This document shows, piece after piece, positions 38,941 through 51,556 of a DNA stretch of 64,000 bases. The first letter of the stretch is position 1, and each line of letters starts with the position of its first letter. Below the pieces are notes generated by a model that was given only the letters and a program-made list of their open reading frames with translations, searched no databases and was not told the origin of the DNA. The stretch lies in assembly GCF_004342445.1 (NCBI RefSeq), contig NZ_SLWW01000009.1, positions 1 to 64,000 on the forward strand, in the 5' to 3' direction. This stretch comes from Rhodovulum euryhalinum. GTDB lineage: Bacteria; Pseudomonadota; Alphaproteobacteria; Rhodobacterales; Rhodobacteraceae. Position numbers and translations under genes: made by a program.

Positions 38941-38964
38941 GCCCGGCCGTTTCCGGGGCCGGGC
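38941..38964 (-). repeat. Stem-loop between cbbA and cbbM
   Basis: GCCCGGCC (38941-38948) and GGCCGGGC (38957-38964) form an 8-bp perfect stem with an 8-nt loop in the cbbA-cbbM gap (38885-38974). With the one after cbbM it could set off a separately processed RuBisCO mRNA segment. Confidence 0.6.
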
Positions 38965-38974
38965 GCCCGGGGTG

Positions 38975-40039
38975 TCAGTTCGTCTTGGGGTCCAGGCTGC
39001 CCGAGGCATAGCGCTTGGCCATGTCGTCCATCGGGATGACCTTGATCTTGCTGGCGTTCCCGGCGGTGCCGAAGGCTTCGAGGCGCAGCTTGCAGAGGTC
39101 GCGCATGGCGTCCATCGCGGGTTTCAGGAACTTGCGCGGGTCGAATTCCTTGGGGTTCTCGGTCGCGATCTTGCGGAACTGGCCGGTCATCGCCATCCGG
39201 CAGTCGGTGTCGATGTTGACCTTGCGCACGCCCATCTTGATGCCGCGCACGATTTCCTCGACCGGCACGCCGAAGGTCTGGGGCATCGCGCCGCCATAGG
39301 AATTGATGATGTCCTGCAATTCCTGCGGCACCGACGACGAGCCGTGCATCACCAGGTGGGTGTCGGGCAGCTTCTTGTGGATCGCCTCGATCACGCTCAT
39401 CGCGAGGATCTCGCCATCGGGCTTGCGGCTGAACTTGTAGGCGCCGTGCGACGTGCCGCAGGCGATGGCCAGCGCGTCGACCTTGGTCTTCTTGACGAAA
39501 TCGACCGCCTGGTCGGGATCGGTCAGAAGCTGGCTGTGATCCAGCTTGCCTTCGGCGCCATGGCCGTCCTCGGCCTCGGATTCACCGGTCTCAAGGCTGC
39601 CCAGAACGCCCAGTTCGCCCTCGACCGAGGCGCCGACCCAGTGCGCCATGGTCGAGACGCGGGCGGTGATGTCGACGTTGTACTCGTAGCTGGCGGGGGT
39701 CTTGGCATCGGCTTCCAGCGAGCCGTCCATCATCACGGAGGTGAAGCCGTGCTTGACCGCGGACATGCAGGTGGCCTCGTTGTTGCCGTGGTCCTGATGC
39801 ATGCAGAGCGGGATGTCGGGATAGATCATCGACAGCGCCTCGATCATCTTGGCCAGCATGATGTCGTTGGCATAGTTGCGCGCCCCGCGCGACGCCTGGA
39901 TGATGACGGGCGCGTCAACGGCCTTGGCAGCCTCCATGATCGCGATGCCCTGTTCCATGTTGTTGATGTTGAAGGCCGGCACGCCATAGCCGTGCTCGGC
40001 CGCGTGATCCAGCAATTGCCGCAGGGTAATCAGCGCCAT
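38975..40039 (-). CDS. cbbA: Fructose-bisphosphate aldolase, class II (cbbA)
   Basis: A 354-residue zinc-dependent aldolase of the Calvin type. It opens [29 protein letters not shown]; metal motifs are [12 protein letters not shown] (zinc His) and [25 protein letters not shown] holds another zinc His; [20 protein letters not shown] has the active region, and [16 protein letters not shown] the phosphate site. It makes FBP and sedoheptulose bisphosphate. ATG 40039 has GGAGGA upstream. It ends 90 bp before cbbM and begins 16 bp after cbbK. Confidence 0.95.
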   Translation of the reverse strand: MALITLRQLLDHAAEHGYGVPAFNINNMEQGIAIMEAAKAVDAPVIIQASRGARNYANDIMLAKMIEALSMIYPDIPLCMHQDHGNNEATCMSAVKHGFTSVMMDGSLEADAKTPASYEYNVDITARVSTMAHWVGASVEGELGVLGSLETGESEAEDGHGAEGKLDHSQLLTDPDQAVDFVKKTKVDALAIACGTSHGAYKFSRKPDGEILAMSVIEAIHKKLPDTHLVMHGSSSVPQELQDIINSYGGAMPQTFGVPVEEIVRGIKMGVRKVNIDTDCRMAMTGQFRKIATENPKEFDPRKFLKPAMDAMRDLCKLRLEAFGTAGNASKIKVIPMDDMAKRYASGSLDPKTN

Positions 40040-40055
40040 CTCAAAAAATCCTCCG

Positions 40056-41264
40056 TCAGGCTGCGTGTGCTTTGCGTTCCAGGGCGTCGAGGCCGGGCAT
40101 CCGCCGGCCTTCCAGCCATTCGAGAAAGGCCCCACCGGCGGTGGAGACATGGGTGAAGTCATGGGCGAACCCGGTGCGGTTCAGCGCCACCAGCGTGTCG
40201 CCCCCGCCCGCGACCGACACCGCCAGCCCCGATCGCGTCAGTTCCGCCACGGTCTGGGCCAGCGCCCTTGTGCCCGCATCGAACGGCCGGGTCTCGTAGG
40301 TGCCCACGGGGCCGTTCCACAGGATCGTGCGCGCGTCGCGCAGGATCTCCTGATAGCGGGCGATGGTGTTCGGTCCGATATCCAGGATGCGCCGGTTCGC
40401 CCGAACGCCACCCAGCGGCACCGGGTAGGAATTGATCCCCGCCCGCTGGAACCCAGCGACGATGAAATCCTCGGGCGTGACGATCCGGCAGCCCGCGACC
40501 TCGGCCAGTGCCGCGATCTCGAGGATGTCCTCGGCGTATTCGGGTTCGATGAAGGACCGGCCGATGGAATAGCCGCGCGCGAACAGGAACGCGTTGGCGA
40601 TGCCGCCGCCCAGCAGGATCGTGTTGATCCTGGGAACCAGCCGCTTCAGCACATTCAGCCGCGGCGCCACCGAGCCGCCGCCGATGAGCGCCACCGAAGG
40701 GTATTGCGGCTCGTCCAGCGCGCCCTCGAGCGCGGCCAGCTCCTCAAGCAGCAGGGGCCCCGCTGCCACCCGGTCGGCCGTCAGCACCGCCGCCGTGGTC
40801 GACGCATGCGCCCGGTGACAGCAGGAAAACGCGTCGTTCACGTAGATGTCGCCAAGCCGGGCAAGCTGGGCGCCGAGGCGGGGGTCGTTCAGTTCCTCGC
40901 CCCGCTCGAAGCGCAGGTTCTCGCACAGCATCACCTGCCCGGGTTCCAGCCGTTCGCTGGCGCGTTCCACGATGGGCCCGACGCAGGTGTCGTTGAACAT
41001 CACCGGCCGGCCCAGCGCCTCGGCCAGTGCGGGCACCAGCCGTTCGGTCGTCAGCGCCGGTGTCAACTCGCCATTCGGCCGGCCCAGATGGCTCAGCACG
41101 ACGATCCGCGCGCCTTGATCGAGCAGCGGTTTCATGCCCCGGGCAAAGCGGGCGATGCGTGTTGCATCGCCCACCCCGTCCCGGGTCAGCGGCACGTTCA
41201 GATCGGCCCGCACCGCCAGGCGCTTGCCCGCAACATCCAGCGATGTCAGGGGCGTCAGCGCCAT
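40056..41264 (-). CDS. cbbK: Phosphoglycerate kinase, divergent form in cbb operon
   Basis: A 402-residue PGK phosphorylating 3-phosphoglycerate in the Calvin cycle. Recognisable are [69 protein letters not shown] and [13 protein letters not shown]. The usual GGAKVSDKI stretch reads GGGSVAPRL (S198 where Lys is expected, R202 where the second Lys is). That Lys normally helps bind ATP phosphates, so catalysis may differ, or other residues compensate. Its start shares one base with the gap stop (TGATG), coupling the two. Function is very likely but the loss of the Lys is noteworthy. Confidence 0.85.
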   Translation of the reverse strand: MALTPLTSLDVAGKRLAVRADLNVPLTRDGVGDATRIARFARGMKPLLDQGARIVVLSHLGRPNGELTPALTTERLVPALAEALGRPVMFNDTCVGPIVERASERLEPGQVMLCENLRFERGEELNDPRLGAQLARLGDIYVNDAFSCCHRAHASTTAAVLTADRVAAGPLLLEELAALEGALDEPQYPSVALIGGGSVAPRLNVLKRLVPRINTILLGGGIANAFLFARGYSIGRSFIEPEYAEDILEIAALAEVAGCRIVTPEDFIVAGFQRAGINSYPVPLGGVRANRRILDIGPNTIARYQEILRDARTILWNGPVGTYETRPFDAGTRALAQTVAELTRSGLAVSVAGGGDTLVALNRTGFAHDFTHVSTAGGAFLEWLEGRRMPGLDALERKAHAA

Positions 41265-42265
41265 CAGATCAGCGCCCCCATCGCCACGGCGGTGTCCGCC
41301 ATGCGGTTGGAGAAGCCCCACTCGTTGTCATACCAGGTCAGGATGCGCACCATCGTGCCGTCCATCACCTTGGTCTGGTCCATGTGGAAGACCGAGGAAT
41401 GGGGGTCGTGGTTGAAGTCCATGCTGACCAGCGACTCGGTGGTAAAGCCGAGGATGCCCTTCATCGGGCCCTCCGCGGCGGCCTTGATCGCGGCGTTCAC
41501 CTCGTCGACCGTGGTCGCGCGCGCGGCCTCGAACACCAGGTCCACGACCGAGACGTTGGGCGTGGGTACCCGGATCGCGACGCCGTCCAGCTTGCCCTTC
41601 AACTCGGGCAGCACCAGGCCCACGGCCTTGGCCGCGCCCGTCGACGTCGGGATCATGGACAGGGCCGCCGCGCGGGCGCGGTAGAGGTCCTTGTGCATGG
41701 TGTCCAGCGTCGGCTGGTCGCCGGTATAGGAGTGGATCGTGGTCATGAAGCCGCGGGTGATGCCGATGGTGTCGTTCAGCACCTTGGCCACCGGGCTCAG
41801 GCAGTTCGTGGTGCAGGACGCGTTCGACACGACCGTGTCGGCGGCGGTCAGCGTGTCATTGTTCACGCCATAGACGATGGTCTTGTCCGCGCCATCCCCG
41901 GGCGCCGAGATCAGCACGCGCTTGGAGCCGTTTTCCAGGTGCAGCGCAGCCTTGTCGCGGGCGGTGAAGATGCCGGTGCACTCCATCGCGATGTCGACAT
42001 CGCCCCAGGGCAGGTCCTTGGGGTCGCGGATGGCGGTCACCTTGATCGGGCCGCGGCCCACGTCGATGGTGTCGCCGTTCACCGTGACGGTGCCGGGAAA
42101 GCGGCCATGCACGCTGTCATAGCGCATCAGGTGCGCGTTGGTCTCGACCGGGCCGAGGTCGTTGATCGCGACCACCTCGATATCGGTGCGGCCCGATTCC
42201 ACGATGGCGCGCAGCACGTTGCGGCCGATCCGGCCAAAGCCGTTGATTGCTACTTTCACAGTCAT
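41264..42265 (-). CDS. cbbG: Glyceraldehyde-3-phosphate dehydrogenase (cbbG)
   Basis: A 333-residue GAPDH. The NAD site is [18 protein letters not shown], active Cys C151 in [12 protein letters not shown], His H178 in [10 protein letters not shown], and the C-terminus [17 protein letters not shown]. In the Calvin cycle it reduces 1,3-bisphosphoglycerate to GAP. It lies between cbbT and cbbK and its stop shares a base with the cbbK start. Coenzyme choice (NAD or NADP) cannot be settled here. Confidence 0.96.
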   Translation of the reverse strand: MTVKVAINGFGRIGRNVLRAIVESGRTDIEVVAINDLGPVETNAHLMRYDSVHGRFPGTVTVNGDTIDVGRGPIKVTAIRDPKDLPWGDVDIAMECTGIFTARDKAALHLENGSKRVLISAPGDGADKTIVYGVNNDTLTAADTVVSNASCTTNCLSPVAKVLNDTIGITRGFMTTIHSYTGDQPTLDTMHKDLYRARAAALSMIPTSTGAAKAVGLVLPELKGKLDGVAIRVPTPNVSVVDLVFEAARATTVDEVNAAIKAAAEGPMKGILGFTTESLVSMDFNHDPHSSVFHMDQTKVMDGTMVRILTWYDNEWGFSNRMADTAVAMGALI

Positions 42266-42278
42266 GAATGAACCCTTC

Positions 42279-44270
42279 CTACTTCATCAGTTTCTTGGCG
42301 GCCGCGGCCACGGCCTCGGGCGTGATGCCGAAATGGGCATAAAGCGCCTCTGCCGGTGCCGAGGCGCCGAAGCTCGACATCCCCACGAAGGCGGACTTGT
42401 CGCCCAGAAGCGGCGCCCAGCCCTGTTCGACGGCGGCCTCGACACCCACGCGGGGCGCGCTGCCCAGCACGGCGGCCTTGTAGCCCGCGTCCTGGGCGGC
42501 GAAAAGCTCGAAACAGGGGGCCGAGACGACGGCGGCCTTGATCCCCTCTTCGGCCAGAAGGTCGGCGGCCTTCATCGCGATCTCGACCTCGGAGCCGGTG
42601 GCGATCAGGGTGACGTCGCGCGCGCCCTCGGCCTCGCGCAGGACATAGGCGCCTTTGGCCACCCGGTTCTCGCTGACATGCTCGGTCCGCAGGCAGGGCA
42701 GGTTCTGCCGCGACAGCGCCATCAGCGTGGGCGTGCCGGCCGAGGTGACCGCGATCTCCCAGCACTCGGCCGTTTCCACCACGTCGGCGGGCCGCATCAC
42801 GTTGACATTCGGCATGGCGCGGAAGCTGGCCAGGTGTTCCACCGGCTGGTGCGTCGGGCCATCTTCGCCCAGGCCGATCGAGTCATGCGTCATCACATAA
42901 GTCACGGGCAGGCCCATCAGGGCCGACAGCCGGATCGCGGGCCGGGCGTAGTCGGCGAACACCAGGAAGGTGCCGCCATAGGGGACAAAGCCCTTGTGCA
43001 GCGCGATCCCGTTCATCACCGCCGACATGCCGAATTCGCGGATGCCGTAATGGATGTAGCTGCCGCCGTAATTGTCCTTGCTGACCGGCGCCATTTCCTT
43101 GGTGAGCGTCAGGTTCGACCCGGTCAGGTCGGCCGAGCCGCCTGCGGTGTTGGGCAGCGTGGCGTTGACCACTTCCAGCGCCATTTCGCTGGCCTTGCGG
43201 GTTGCGACCTTGGGCTTGTCGGCCGACAGCTTCGCCTTGTAGGCGTCGATGGCACGGGCCAGCGCATCGGCATCGGGCGCCGCGATCGAGCGTTCGAAGG
43301 CGCCCGCCTTGTCCGACACGGACAGGCGCGCCTCCCAGCCCTCGCGGGCGGTCCGGCCGCGCGCGGCCACCGCGCCCCAGGCGTCGTAGACTTCCTTGGG
43401 CAGGGTGAACGCCTCGTGCGGCCAGTTCAGCGCGTCGCGGGTGGCGGCGACTTCATCGGCCCCCAGCGGCGCGCCGTGCACCTTGTGGCTGCCCGCCTTG
43501 TTGGGCGCGCCCTGGCCGATCACGGTCTTGCAGGCGATCAGCGAGGGGCGCGGATCCTTGCGCGCGGCCTCGATCGCGGCGGCGATGGCCTCGCGGTCAT
43601 GGCCGTCGACCGATTGCACATGCCATTTCGCGGCGGCAAACCGCGCCAGCTGGTCGGTCGAGGTCGAAAGCTCGGTCGAGCCGTCGATGGTGATCTTGTT
43701 GTCGTCCCACAGCACGACCAGGCGGCCAAGGGCCCAGTGGCCGGCCATGTCGATCGCCTCGTGGCTGATGCCTTCCATCAGGCAGCCATCGCCCGCGATG
43801 ACATAGGTGTAGTGGTCCACCAGATCGTCGCCGAAACGGGCGTTGTGCATCCGCTCGGCCAGCGCCATGCCGACCGACGTGGTGATGCCCTGACCCAGCG
43901 GGCCGGTGGTGGTCTCGATCCCGTCGGCATGGCCATATTCCGGGTGACCGGCCGTGCGATAGCCCATCTGGCGGAAGTTCTTCACCTGGTCCATGTCCAT
44001 GTCGGCATAGCCGAGCATGTGGTTGATCGAGTAGATCAGCATGGACCCATGGCCCGCCGACAGCACGAACCGGTCGCGGTCGGGCCAGTTCGGGCTGGTC
44101 GGGTCGATATTGAAGAAGCGGTTGTAAAGCACCGCCGCCACGTCGGCCATGCCCATCGGCATGCCGGGATGGCCCGAGTTGGCGGCCTGCACCGCATCCA
44201 TCGTCAGCACGCGGATGGCGTTGGCCATCAGCCCTTCGGCGCTGGTGTCGATCTTGGTTTGGGCGTTCAT
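42279..44270 (-). CDS. cbbT: Transketolase (cbbT)
   Basis: A 663-residue transketolase moving two-carbon units between sugar phosphates to regenerate pentoses. Marks are [20 protein letters not shown], the thiamine motif [20 protein letters not shown] (GDG then N in [10 protein letters not shown]), [10 protein letters not shown], and in the second half the PP domain with [16 protein letters not shown] and [20 protein letters not shown]. It is complete at the usual length and lies 13 bp after cbbP, before cbbG. Confidence 0.96.
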   Translation of the reverse strand: MNAQTKIDTSAEGLMANAIRVLTMDAVQAANSGHPGMPMGMADVAAVLYNRFFNIDPTSPNWPDRDRFVLSAGHGSMLIYSINHMLGYADMDMDQVKNFRQMGYRTAGHPEYGHADGIETTTGPLGQGITTSVGMALAERMHNARFGDDLVDHYTYVIAGDGCLMEGISHEAIDMAGHWALGRLVVLWDDNKITIDGSTELSTSTDQLARFAAAKWHVQSVDGHDREAIAAAIEAARKDPRPSLIACKTVIGQGAPNKAGSHKVHGAPLGADEVAATRDALNWPHEAFTLPKEVYDAWGAVAARGRTAREGWEARLSVSDKAGAFERSIAAPDADALARAIDAYKAKLSADKPKVATRKASEMALEVVNATLPNTAGGSADLTGSNLTLTKEMAPVSKDNYGGSYIHYGIREFGMSAVMNGIALHKGFVPYGGTFLVFADYARPAIRLSALMGLPVTYVMTHDSIGLGEDGPTHQPVEHLASFRAMPNVNVMRPADVVETAECWEIAVTSAGTPTLMALSRQNLPCLRTEHVSENRVAKGAYVLREAEGARDVTLIATGSEVEIAMKAADLLAEEGIKAAVVSAPCFELFAAQDAGYKAAVLGSAPRVGVEAAVEQGWAPLLGDKSAFVGMSSFGASAPAEALYAHFGITPEAVAAAAKKLMK

Positions 44271-44283
44271 TCTCCGGCCCTCC

Positions 44284-45156
44284 TCAGGCGCGTTTCGATT
44301 CGGACACGAGACGTTCGATCATCGGCGTCAGGATAAGTTGCATCGCGAGGTCAAGCTTGCCGCCGGGGATCACGATCGAGTTCGCCCGGCTCATCCACGA
44401 CCCCTGAATCATCGACACCAGGTACGAGAAGTCGATGCCCCGCGGGTTCTTGAAGCGGATCACCACCAGGCTTTCGTCCGCGGTGGGAATCCAGCGGGCG
44501 ACCAGCGGGTTCGAGGTGTCGACCACGGGCACGCGCTGGAAGTTGATGTCGGTCTCGGTGAATTGCGGGATGATGCAGTGCACATAGGCATGCATCCGGC
44601 GCAGGATCGTATCGGTCACCGCCTCGGTGGTGTAGCCGCGCTTTTCCTTGTCGCGGTGGATCTTCTGGATCCATTCGAGGTTGATGACGGGCACCACGCC
44701 GATCTTGAGGTCGGCATGCCGGGGCAGGTTGACCTCGTCATTGACGACCGAGCCGTGCAGCCCCTCGTAGAACAGCAGGTCCGAGCCTTCCTCGAACGGC
44801 GCCCATTCGGTGAACTCGCCGGGCGGCACGCCGTATTTCTCGGCCTCGTCATTGTCGTGGACATAGTGGCGCGTGCGGCCGGTGCCGGTCGCGCCGTATT
44901 CGCGGAACACCCGCTCCAGTTCCTTCAGCTCGTTGGCCTCATAGCTGAAATGGCTGAAGCCGGTGTTGCCCGCCGCATACTGGCGGTCAAGCTCGGCCTT
45001 CATGTCCTTGCGGTTGAAGCGGTGGAACGCGTCGCCCTCGATCGACACGGCCTTCACGCCCTCGCGGCGGAAGATCTGGTCAAAGGTGTGCTTGACGGTC
45101 GAGGTGCCGGCGCCCGAAGAGCCGGTGACGGAGATGATCGGGTGTTTCTTGCTCAT
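44284..45156 (-). CDS. cbbP: Phosphoribulokinase (cbbP)
   Basis: A 290-residue proteobacterial PRK making ribulose 1,5-bisphosphate from ribulose 5-phosphate and ATP. The P-loop is [14 protein letters not shown], then [16 protein letters not shown] (catalytic Asp), [25 protein letters not shown] (Walker B), [24 protein letters not shown]. This is the short octameric bacterial form activated by NADH. It lies 17 bp after cbbF and 13 bp before cbbT. With RuBisCO it defines the Calvin cycle here. Confidence 0.97.
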   Translation of the reverse strand: MSKKHPIISVTGSSGAGTSTVKHTFDQIFRREGVKAVSIEGDAFHRFNRKDMKAELDRQYAAGNTGFSHFSYEANELKELERVFREYGATGTGRTRHYVHDNDEAEKYGVPPGEFTEWAPFEEGSDLLFYEGLHGSVVNDEVNLPRHADLKIGVVPVINLEWIQKIHRDKEKRGYTTEAVTDTILRRMHAYVHCIIPQFTETDINFQRVPVVDTSNPLVARWIPTADESLVVIRFKNPRGIDFSYLVSMIQGSWMSRANSIVIPGGKLDLAMQLILTPMIERLVSESKRA

Positions 45157-45173
45157 GGCTTTCCTCCCAGAAC

Positions 45174-46181
45174 TCAGACGCGGAACAGGCCGCGATTGCC
45201 GAACAGGGCGTTGACTTCCTGTTCGGGCAGATCGTGATAGGCGGCGACGCGGCTGACCTTGTCGGTCGAGCCGAAGACGAAGGGCGTGCGGGCATGAAGC
45301 TCGGTCGCGCTCTTGTCGAGGATGCGGTCCTGCGCGTCGGTCGCCGACCCGCCCGCCTGCTCGATCACGAAGGCGATGGGCGCACATTCGTAGACCATGC
45401 GCAGCCGGCCCTTTTCGTAACCCTTGCGCGAGTCGGCAGGATAGAGGAACACGCCGCCCCGGCTGATGATCCGGTGCGTCTCGGCCACCAGCGAGGCCAC
45501 CCAGCGCATGTTGAAGTTCTTTTCGCGCGGCCCCTCGTCACCGGCGATGCAGTCGTCGATATAGGCGCGGATCGGCTTGGACCAGTGCCGGTAGTTCGAG
45601 GCGTTGATCGCGAATTCGCGGGCTGAGGAGGGCACCATGACCGCTTCCTGGGTCAGCACGAACTGCTTGCTGTCGGGGTCCAGCAGGTATTCCTGGGTGC
45701 CCTTGCCGAAGGTGACGACCAGCATCGTCTGCGGTCCGTAGATGATGTAGCCGCCGCCGAGTTGTTCATGTGCGGGGCGCAGGAAGCTGGCATCGCCATC
45801 CTCCTTCGCCTCGAAGATCGAGAAGATCGTGCCGATCGACACGTTCACCTCGATGTTCGATGACCCGTCCAGCGGGTCGATCGCCAGCGCGAAGCGGCCC
45901 TTGGGGTCGAGTTCGACCACGCTGTCCTGTTCTTCCGAGGCGAACCAGCGCACGTCCGCCGTGGCGAGCCGGGCGGCAAAGGCCTCGTCTGCCATCACGT
46001 CCAGCGCCTTTTGCGTGTCGCCGCCGGTGTTCGCACCGACCTCGGCCCCGAGCGCACCGCCGAGCGGCCCGCGCTGGATCGTGCGGGACAGGTCGGCGCC
46101 CACCTCGCAAAGCGCGTTCATCAGCGGCTGAAGCGCGGCGGGGATATGCTGCAAATCCCGGATCGGAGTCTTGGTCTGCAT
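45174..46181 (-). CDS. cbbF: Fructose-1,6-bisphosphatase class I (cbbF)
   Basis: A 335-residue FBPase/SBPase; removes phosphate from fructose- and sedoheptulose-bisphosphates. Metal and substrate motifs are [38 protein letters not shown], and [37 protein letters not shown], the family signature near the end. GGGAGAAAATC lies before the ATG at 46181. It is the first gene of the cbb operon, divergent from cbbR across a 104-bp AT-rich gap. Confidence 0.96.
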   Translation of the reverse strand: MQTKTPIRDLQHIPAALQPLMNALCEVGADLSRTIQRGPLGGALGAEVGANTGGDTQKALDVMADEAFAARLATADVRWFASEEQDSVVELDPKGRFALAIDPLDGSSNIEVNVSIGTIFSIFEAKEDGDASFLRPAHEQLGGGYIIYGPQTMLVVTFGKGTQEYLLDPDSKQFVLTQEAVMVPSSAREFAINASNYRHWSKPIRAYIDDCIAGDEGPREKNFNMRWVASLVAETHRIISRGGVFLYPADSRKGYEKGRLRMVYECAPIAFVIEQAGGSATDAQDRILDKSATELHARTPFVFGSTDKVSRVAAYHDLPEQEVNALFGNRGLFRV

Positions 46182-46285
46182 GATTTTCTCCCGAATCTGG
46201 CGGCCAGATGCCGATGTCGGTTGCTAGTTGAAAACCCGCCATGTACAGAATTTAAAAACTTGTAAGCGCTATTCAGAAAAATTTA
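46182..46285. promoter_or_regulatory. Divergent cbbF/cbbR promoter and CbbR site region
   Basis: This 104-bp gap is much richer in A/T than its neighbours, mainly 46225-46285. TTAAAAACTTGTA (46251-46263) has the LysR-type T-N11-A form. Two CAGAA-to-TTTAA repeats occur near 46246 and 46274. LysR regulators commonly bind the promoter between themselves and the divergent operon, so CbbR binding here is expected; the exact site is not certain. Confidence 0.6.
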
Positions 46286-47206
46286 ATGCCCAAGCCCGAC
46301 GCCGTAACCCTCAAGCAACTCAGGGCCTTGCAGGCGGTGGCCGCGCACGGGTCGATCACCGCCGCGGCTGAGGCAATTCGCCTCACCCCGCCCGCGGTCC
46401 ACAGCCAGCTTCGCCAGCTCGAGACCAATTTCAACGCCCGCCTCGTCGAACGCGGCCCCCAGGGCGGGGCGCGGCTGACCCGCCAGGGCGAGGCGGTACT
46501 GGTCGGCGCCCGCGCGGTCGAGGCCGCGCTCGATGCCTCGGCCGACCATGTCCGTTCGATCAACGAGGGCATGGAGGGGATGGTCACGCTGGGCGTGGTC
46601 GCAACGGGCAAGTATTTCGCCCCCGGCCTTGTGGTCGAACTGATGCGCGCCTTTCCCACCATCGACGTGATCCTGCGCGTTGGCAGCCGCGAATCCATCG
46701 TCAACGCGCTGGCCAGCGCCAGCGTCGACATCGCGATCATGGGCCGCCCGCCGCGCATCCCCGACGTGCAGGCGACGGTGCTGGGCGCGCATCCCCACGT
46801 GCTGATCGCCCGGCCCGACCATCCCCTTGCCGGGCAGGGGCGGCTTGCCCCCGAGGCCATCCTCGCCCAGCCCTTCATCGCCCGCGAAGAAGGGTCGGGC
46901 ACGCGAATCCTGATGGAACGGTTCCTCGAACGGCTGGGGCGCGGCCGGCCCGCGCGGGTGATCGAGCTGGAAAGCAACGAGACGATGAAGCAGGCGGTGA
47001 TGGCGGGGCTGGGGATCGCGCTGATCTCGCGGCACACGGTGACCGAAGAACTGCGCGCCGGCCGGTTGGCCGAGCTTGAGGCCGAGGCGCTGCCGCTGGT
47101 GCGCCAATGGTTCCTGGTGCACCGCAGCGATACCGCGCTCAGCGCCGCGGGCCGCCGCGTTCACGCCTATGTCGTCGGCCGGCAGGGGGCGTTCCTGCCC
47201 CGCTGA
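46286..47206 (+). CDS. cbbR: LysR-family regulator CbbR
   Basis: A 306-residue LysR-type regulator divergent from the cbb operon. The helix-turn-helix is LKQLRALQAVAAHGSITAAAEAIRLTPPAVHSQLRQLE, and the effector domain begins at about residue 95 (MEGMVTLGVVATGKYFAPGLVVELMRAFP, then GRPPRIPDVQATVLGAHPHVLIA). The place and likeness support CbbR, which activates the Calvin genes in response to metabolites such as RuBP. ATG 46286 is preceded only by an A/T-rich stretch, with no clear Shine-Dalgarno, so translation may be weak. Confidence 0.9.
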   Translation: MPKPDAVTLKQLRALQAVAAHGSITAAAEAIRLTPPAVHSQLRQLETNFNARLVERGPQGGARLTRQGEAVLVGARAVEAALDASADHVRSINEGMEGMVTLGVVATGKYFAPGLVVELMRAFPTIDVILRVGSRESIVNALASASVDIAIMGRPPRIPDVQATVLGAHPHVLIARPDHPLAGQGRLAPEAILAQPFIAREEGSGTRILMERFLERLGRGRPARVIELESNETMKQAVMAGLGIALISRHTVTEELRAGRLAELEAEALPLVRQWFLVHRSDTALSAAGRRVHAYVVGRQGAFLPR

Positions 47207-47238
47207 TTCAGGCCCGCGCCGGGGGCGGGGCAGAGGTC

Positions 47239-47269
47239 TTGACCTTCCCGTGGCTGGAAGCCCTATCTC
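47239..47269 (+). promoter_or_regulatory. CueR-type copper-responsive promoter
   Basis: -35 TTGACC (47239-47244) and -10 TATCTC (47264-47269) are 19 bp apart, the long spacer typical of MerR-family promoters. Between them ACCTTCC and GGAAG form an inverted repeat resembling the CueR consensus ACCTTCC-N7-GGAAGG. It lies 28 bp before copA, whose downstream partner is cueR. Confidence 0.8.
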
Positions 47270-47296
47270 TGCCCCATCCACATTCGGGAGAGGCCG

Positions 47297-49749
<2,453 letters not shown>

Positions 49750-49753
<4 letters not shown>

Positions 49754-50142
49754 ACATAGGAGAAGTTGCCGAGCGCACCGGCCTTCCGGCCAAGACGATC
49801 CGGTACTATGAGGAGATCGGCCTGATCCGGCCTGCGCGCGGGCCGAACGGCTATCGCCGTTTCTCGGATCGGGACGCGCACAACCTGGCGTTCCTTGCCC
49901 GCGCGCGGTCGCTGGGCTTCACCATCGAGGAATGTCGCGCGCTGCTCGCGCTTTACGCCGACAAGGGCCGGGCCAGCGCCGACGTCAAGCGGATCGCGCG
50001 CGAACATCTCGATCAGGTCGATGCCAAGATCGCCGAACTGCGCGAGCTGCGTGCAACGCTTGCCGATCTCGTCCATGCCTGCGCCGGCGACGACCGGCCG
50101 GACTGCCCGATCCTGAACGGTCTTGCGGGCAAGGCGGAATAG
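49750..50142 (+). CDS. cueR: MerR-family copper regulator CueR
   Basis: A 130-residue MerR protein activating copA in response to Cu(I). It has the winged helix MNIGEVAERTGLPAKTIRYYEEIGLIRPARG, the dimer helix of about 35 residues, and near the end CAGDDRPDC, a Cys-X7-Cys pair as in CueR copper binding. The frame starts by ATGA overlap with copA. A terminator-like hairpin follows the stop directly. Since it lies downstream of copA, it raises its own level with copA. Confidence 0.93.
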
Positions 50143-50171
50143 GGCCCCGGACCTCTGGCCCTTTCCCTTTT
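50141..50171 (+). terminator. Rho-independent terminator after copA-cueR
   Basis: AGGGCC (50141-50146) and GGCCCT (50157-50162) pair with a 10-nt loop and are followed by TTCCCTTTT. The left arm begins in the cueR stop codon. This is the best T-tract terminator in the window. Confidence 0.7.
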
Positions 50172-50197
50172 CCTGCCGATGCGCTAGGGATGACCCA

Positions 50198-50377
50198 CTT
50201 CGGTTCCGCCCCCGCAAGGGGCGGATGAAAAGGGAACGCGGTGCGCCCGTCCTGCGGGCAATTCCGTGGCTGCCCCCGCAACTGTAAGCGGAGAGCGCGG
50301 CTGACAGGTGCCACTGGGCGTGACGCCCCGGGAAGGCCAGCCAAGCTGAGACCCGCGAGCCAGGAGACCTGCCGAGG
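50198..50377 (+). promoter_or_regulatory. Cobalamin riboswitch
   Basis: The conserved elements of the cobalamin riboswitch occur in order: CGGTTCCG, AAAGGGAACGCGGTG, GGCTGCCCCCGCAACTGTAA then GCGG, GCCACTGGG, CGGGAAGG and the B12 box AGCCAGGAGACCTGCC at about 50359-50374. A stem CCGGG/CCCGG follows at about 50391-50412 and may act as the switch platform. It controls the transporter operon downstream. When B12 is plentiful such riboswitches reduce expression. Confidence 0.95.
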
Positions 50378-50507
50378 CAAGATCACCCTTTCCGGGCGCG
50401 GGGCGCGACCCGGAGGCGGCCAGACCGCAGAGGTGACGGAATGTGCACCGTCTGCGGCAGGCCCCTGCGCCCGCCCGGACAGATGACGATCGGGCGAGGG
50501 GACCGGG

Positions 50508-50567
50508 ATGATGAGCGCCGGGCGAGCCGTCGAAGCCAAGTGCCGCGCGCCGGAAGGTGTGCGATGA
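50508..50567 (+). CDS. Possible 19-residue leader peptide before the permease gene
   Basis: ATGATGAGC (50508) starts a 19-codon frame (MMSAGRAVEAKCRAPEGVR) whose TGA overlaps the permease ATG (ATGA). A GAGGGG 6 nt upstream is a fair Shine-Dalgarno. It sits where a longer gene, such as a binding-protein gene, would be expected. It may be a coupling peptide, or the remnant of a deletion; it may also be chance. An alternative ATG at 50441 with AGAGGTG upstream is in frame with the permease and would add 41 residues starting with MCTVCG. Confidence 0.35.
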   Translation: MMSAGRAVEAKCRAPEGVR

Positions 50568-51556
50568 GCTTTCGTGCGCTGACCCTCGGGCTTGCGGCGC
50601 TGGTCGCGGCGCTGTTTCTCGCCTCGCTGATGGTCGGACCCGCCGGGCTGTCGCCCCTGGAAGGTTTGTGGGCGCTGGTTGCAGGGCAGGGCGATGCCGC
50701 GGCCCTGGTGATGCGCGAGATCCGCCTGCCGCGCGCGATCCTGGCGGTGCTGGTGGGGGCAAGCCTCGGGCTGTCGGGGGCCGCGCTGCAGGGCTACCTG
50801 CGCAATCCGCTGGCCGAACCGGGGCTGATCGGCGTGTCCTCCAGCGCGGCGCTGGGGGCGGTGATCGCGCTGCAGACGGGCCTTGCGGCGGCGCATGCGC
50901 TGGCCCTGCCCGGGATGGCGCTGGGCGGTGCGCTGGTCGCCGTGCTGCTGCTGTTGCTGCTGGCGGGGCCGCGCGGCGGGGCGTTCACGCTGATCCTTGC
51001 CGGGATCGCGATTTCGGCGCTGGCGGGGGCGCTGACGGCGCTGGTCCTGAACCTCTCTCCCAACCCCTATGCGGCCTCGGACATCGTGTTCTGGATGATG
51101 GGCTCGCTGGCCGACCGGTCCTTTGCCCATGTCTGGCTTGCGCTGCCGCTGACGCTGGTGGGCTGGGCGTTGATCGCGGGGCTGGGCCGGGGGCTGGACG
51201 CGCTGACGCTGGGCGAGGACGCGGCCGAGGCGCTGGGCATCCGGCTTGTCCGCCTGCGCCTTGCGCTGGTCCTTGGCGTCGCGGCCTCGGTGGGCGCGGG
51301 GGTGGCGGTCGCGGGCGCCATCGGTTTCGTCGGGCTGATCGTGCCGCACCTGTTGCGCCCGCTGGTCGGTGCGCGGCCCGGGCGGCTCTTGCTGGCCTCG
51401 GCGCTGGGCGGTGCGGCGCTGCTGCTGGCATCGGATCTTGCGGTGCGGCTGTTCCTGCCCGGGCGCGACCTGAAACTGGGTGTGCTGACCGCCATTCTCG
51501 GCGCGCCGCTGTTCCTGCACCTGATCTACCGGACCCGGCGCGAGGTGGGCGCATGA
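50564..51556 (+). CDS. btuC: FecCD-type ABC permease, probably for cobalamin
   Basis: A 330-residue permease with about ten helices. The FecCD family marks are REIRLPRAILAVLVGASLGLSGAALQGYLRNPLAEP near the start, then GLIGVSSSAALGAVIAL, MMGSLADRSFAHVWL, LGEDAAEALGI, and AGAIGFVGLIVPHLLRPLVG (the ATPase-contact region). It is under the cobalamin riboswitch, so a corrinoid substrate is inferred. The start at 50564 is preceded by GGAAGG; a start at 50441 is also in frame. Its stop overlaps the ATPase start. No periplasmic binding protein gene is next to it. Confidence 0.85.
   Translation: MSFRALTLGLAALVAALFLASLMVGPAGLSPLEGLWALVAGQGDAAALVMREIRLPRAILAVLVGASLGLSGAALQGYLRNPLAEPGLIGVSSSAALGAVIALQTGLAAAHALALPGMALGGALVAVLLLLLLAGPRGGAFTLILAGIAISALAGALTALVLNLSPNPYAASDIVFWMMGSLADRSFAHVWLALPLTLVGWALIAGLGRGLDALTLGEDAAEALGIRLVRLRLALVLGVAASVGAGVAVAGAIGFVGLIVPHLLRPLVGARPGRLLLASALGGAALLLASDLAVRLFLPGRDLKLGVLTAILGAPLFLHLIYRTRREVGA

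Noticed and set aside
37595-40156. An 853-codon plus-strand frame opposite cbbM and cbbA
   Set aside because: The minus strand holds clear RuBisCO and aldolase with all active-site residues; the plus frame has no family likeness.
50241-50486. An 81-codon frame over the riboswitch
   Set aside because: It overlaps conserved riboswitch elements including the B12 box and has no protein likeness; structure of the RNA explains the sequence.
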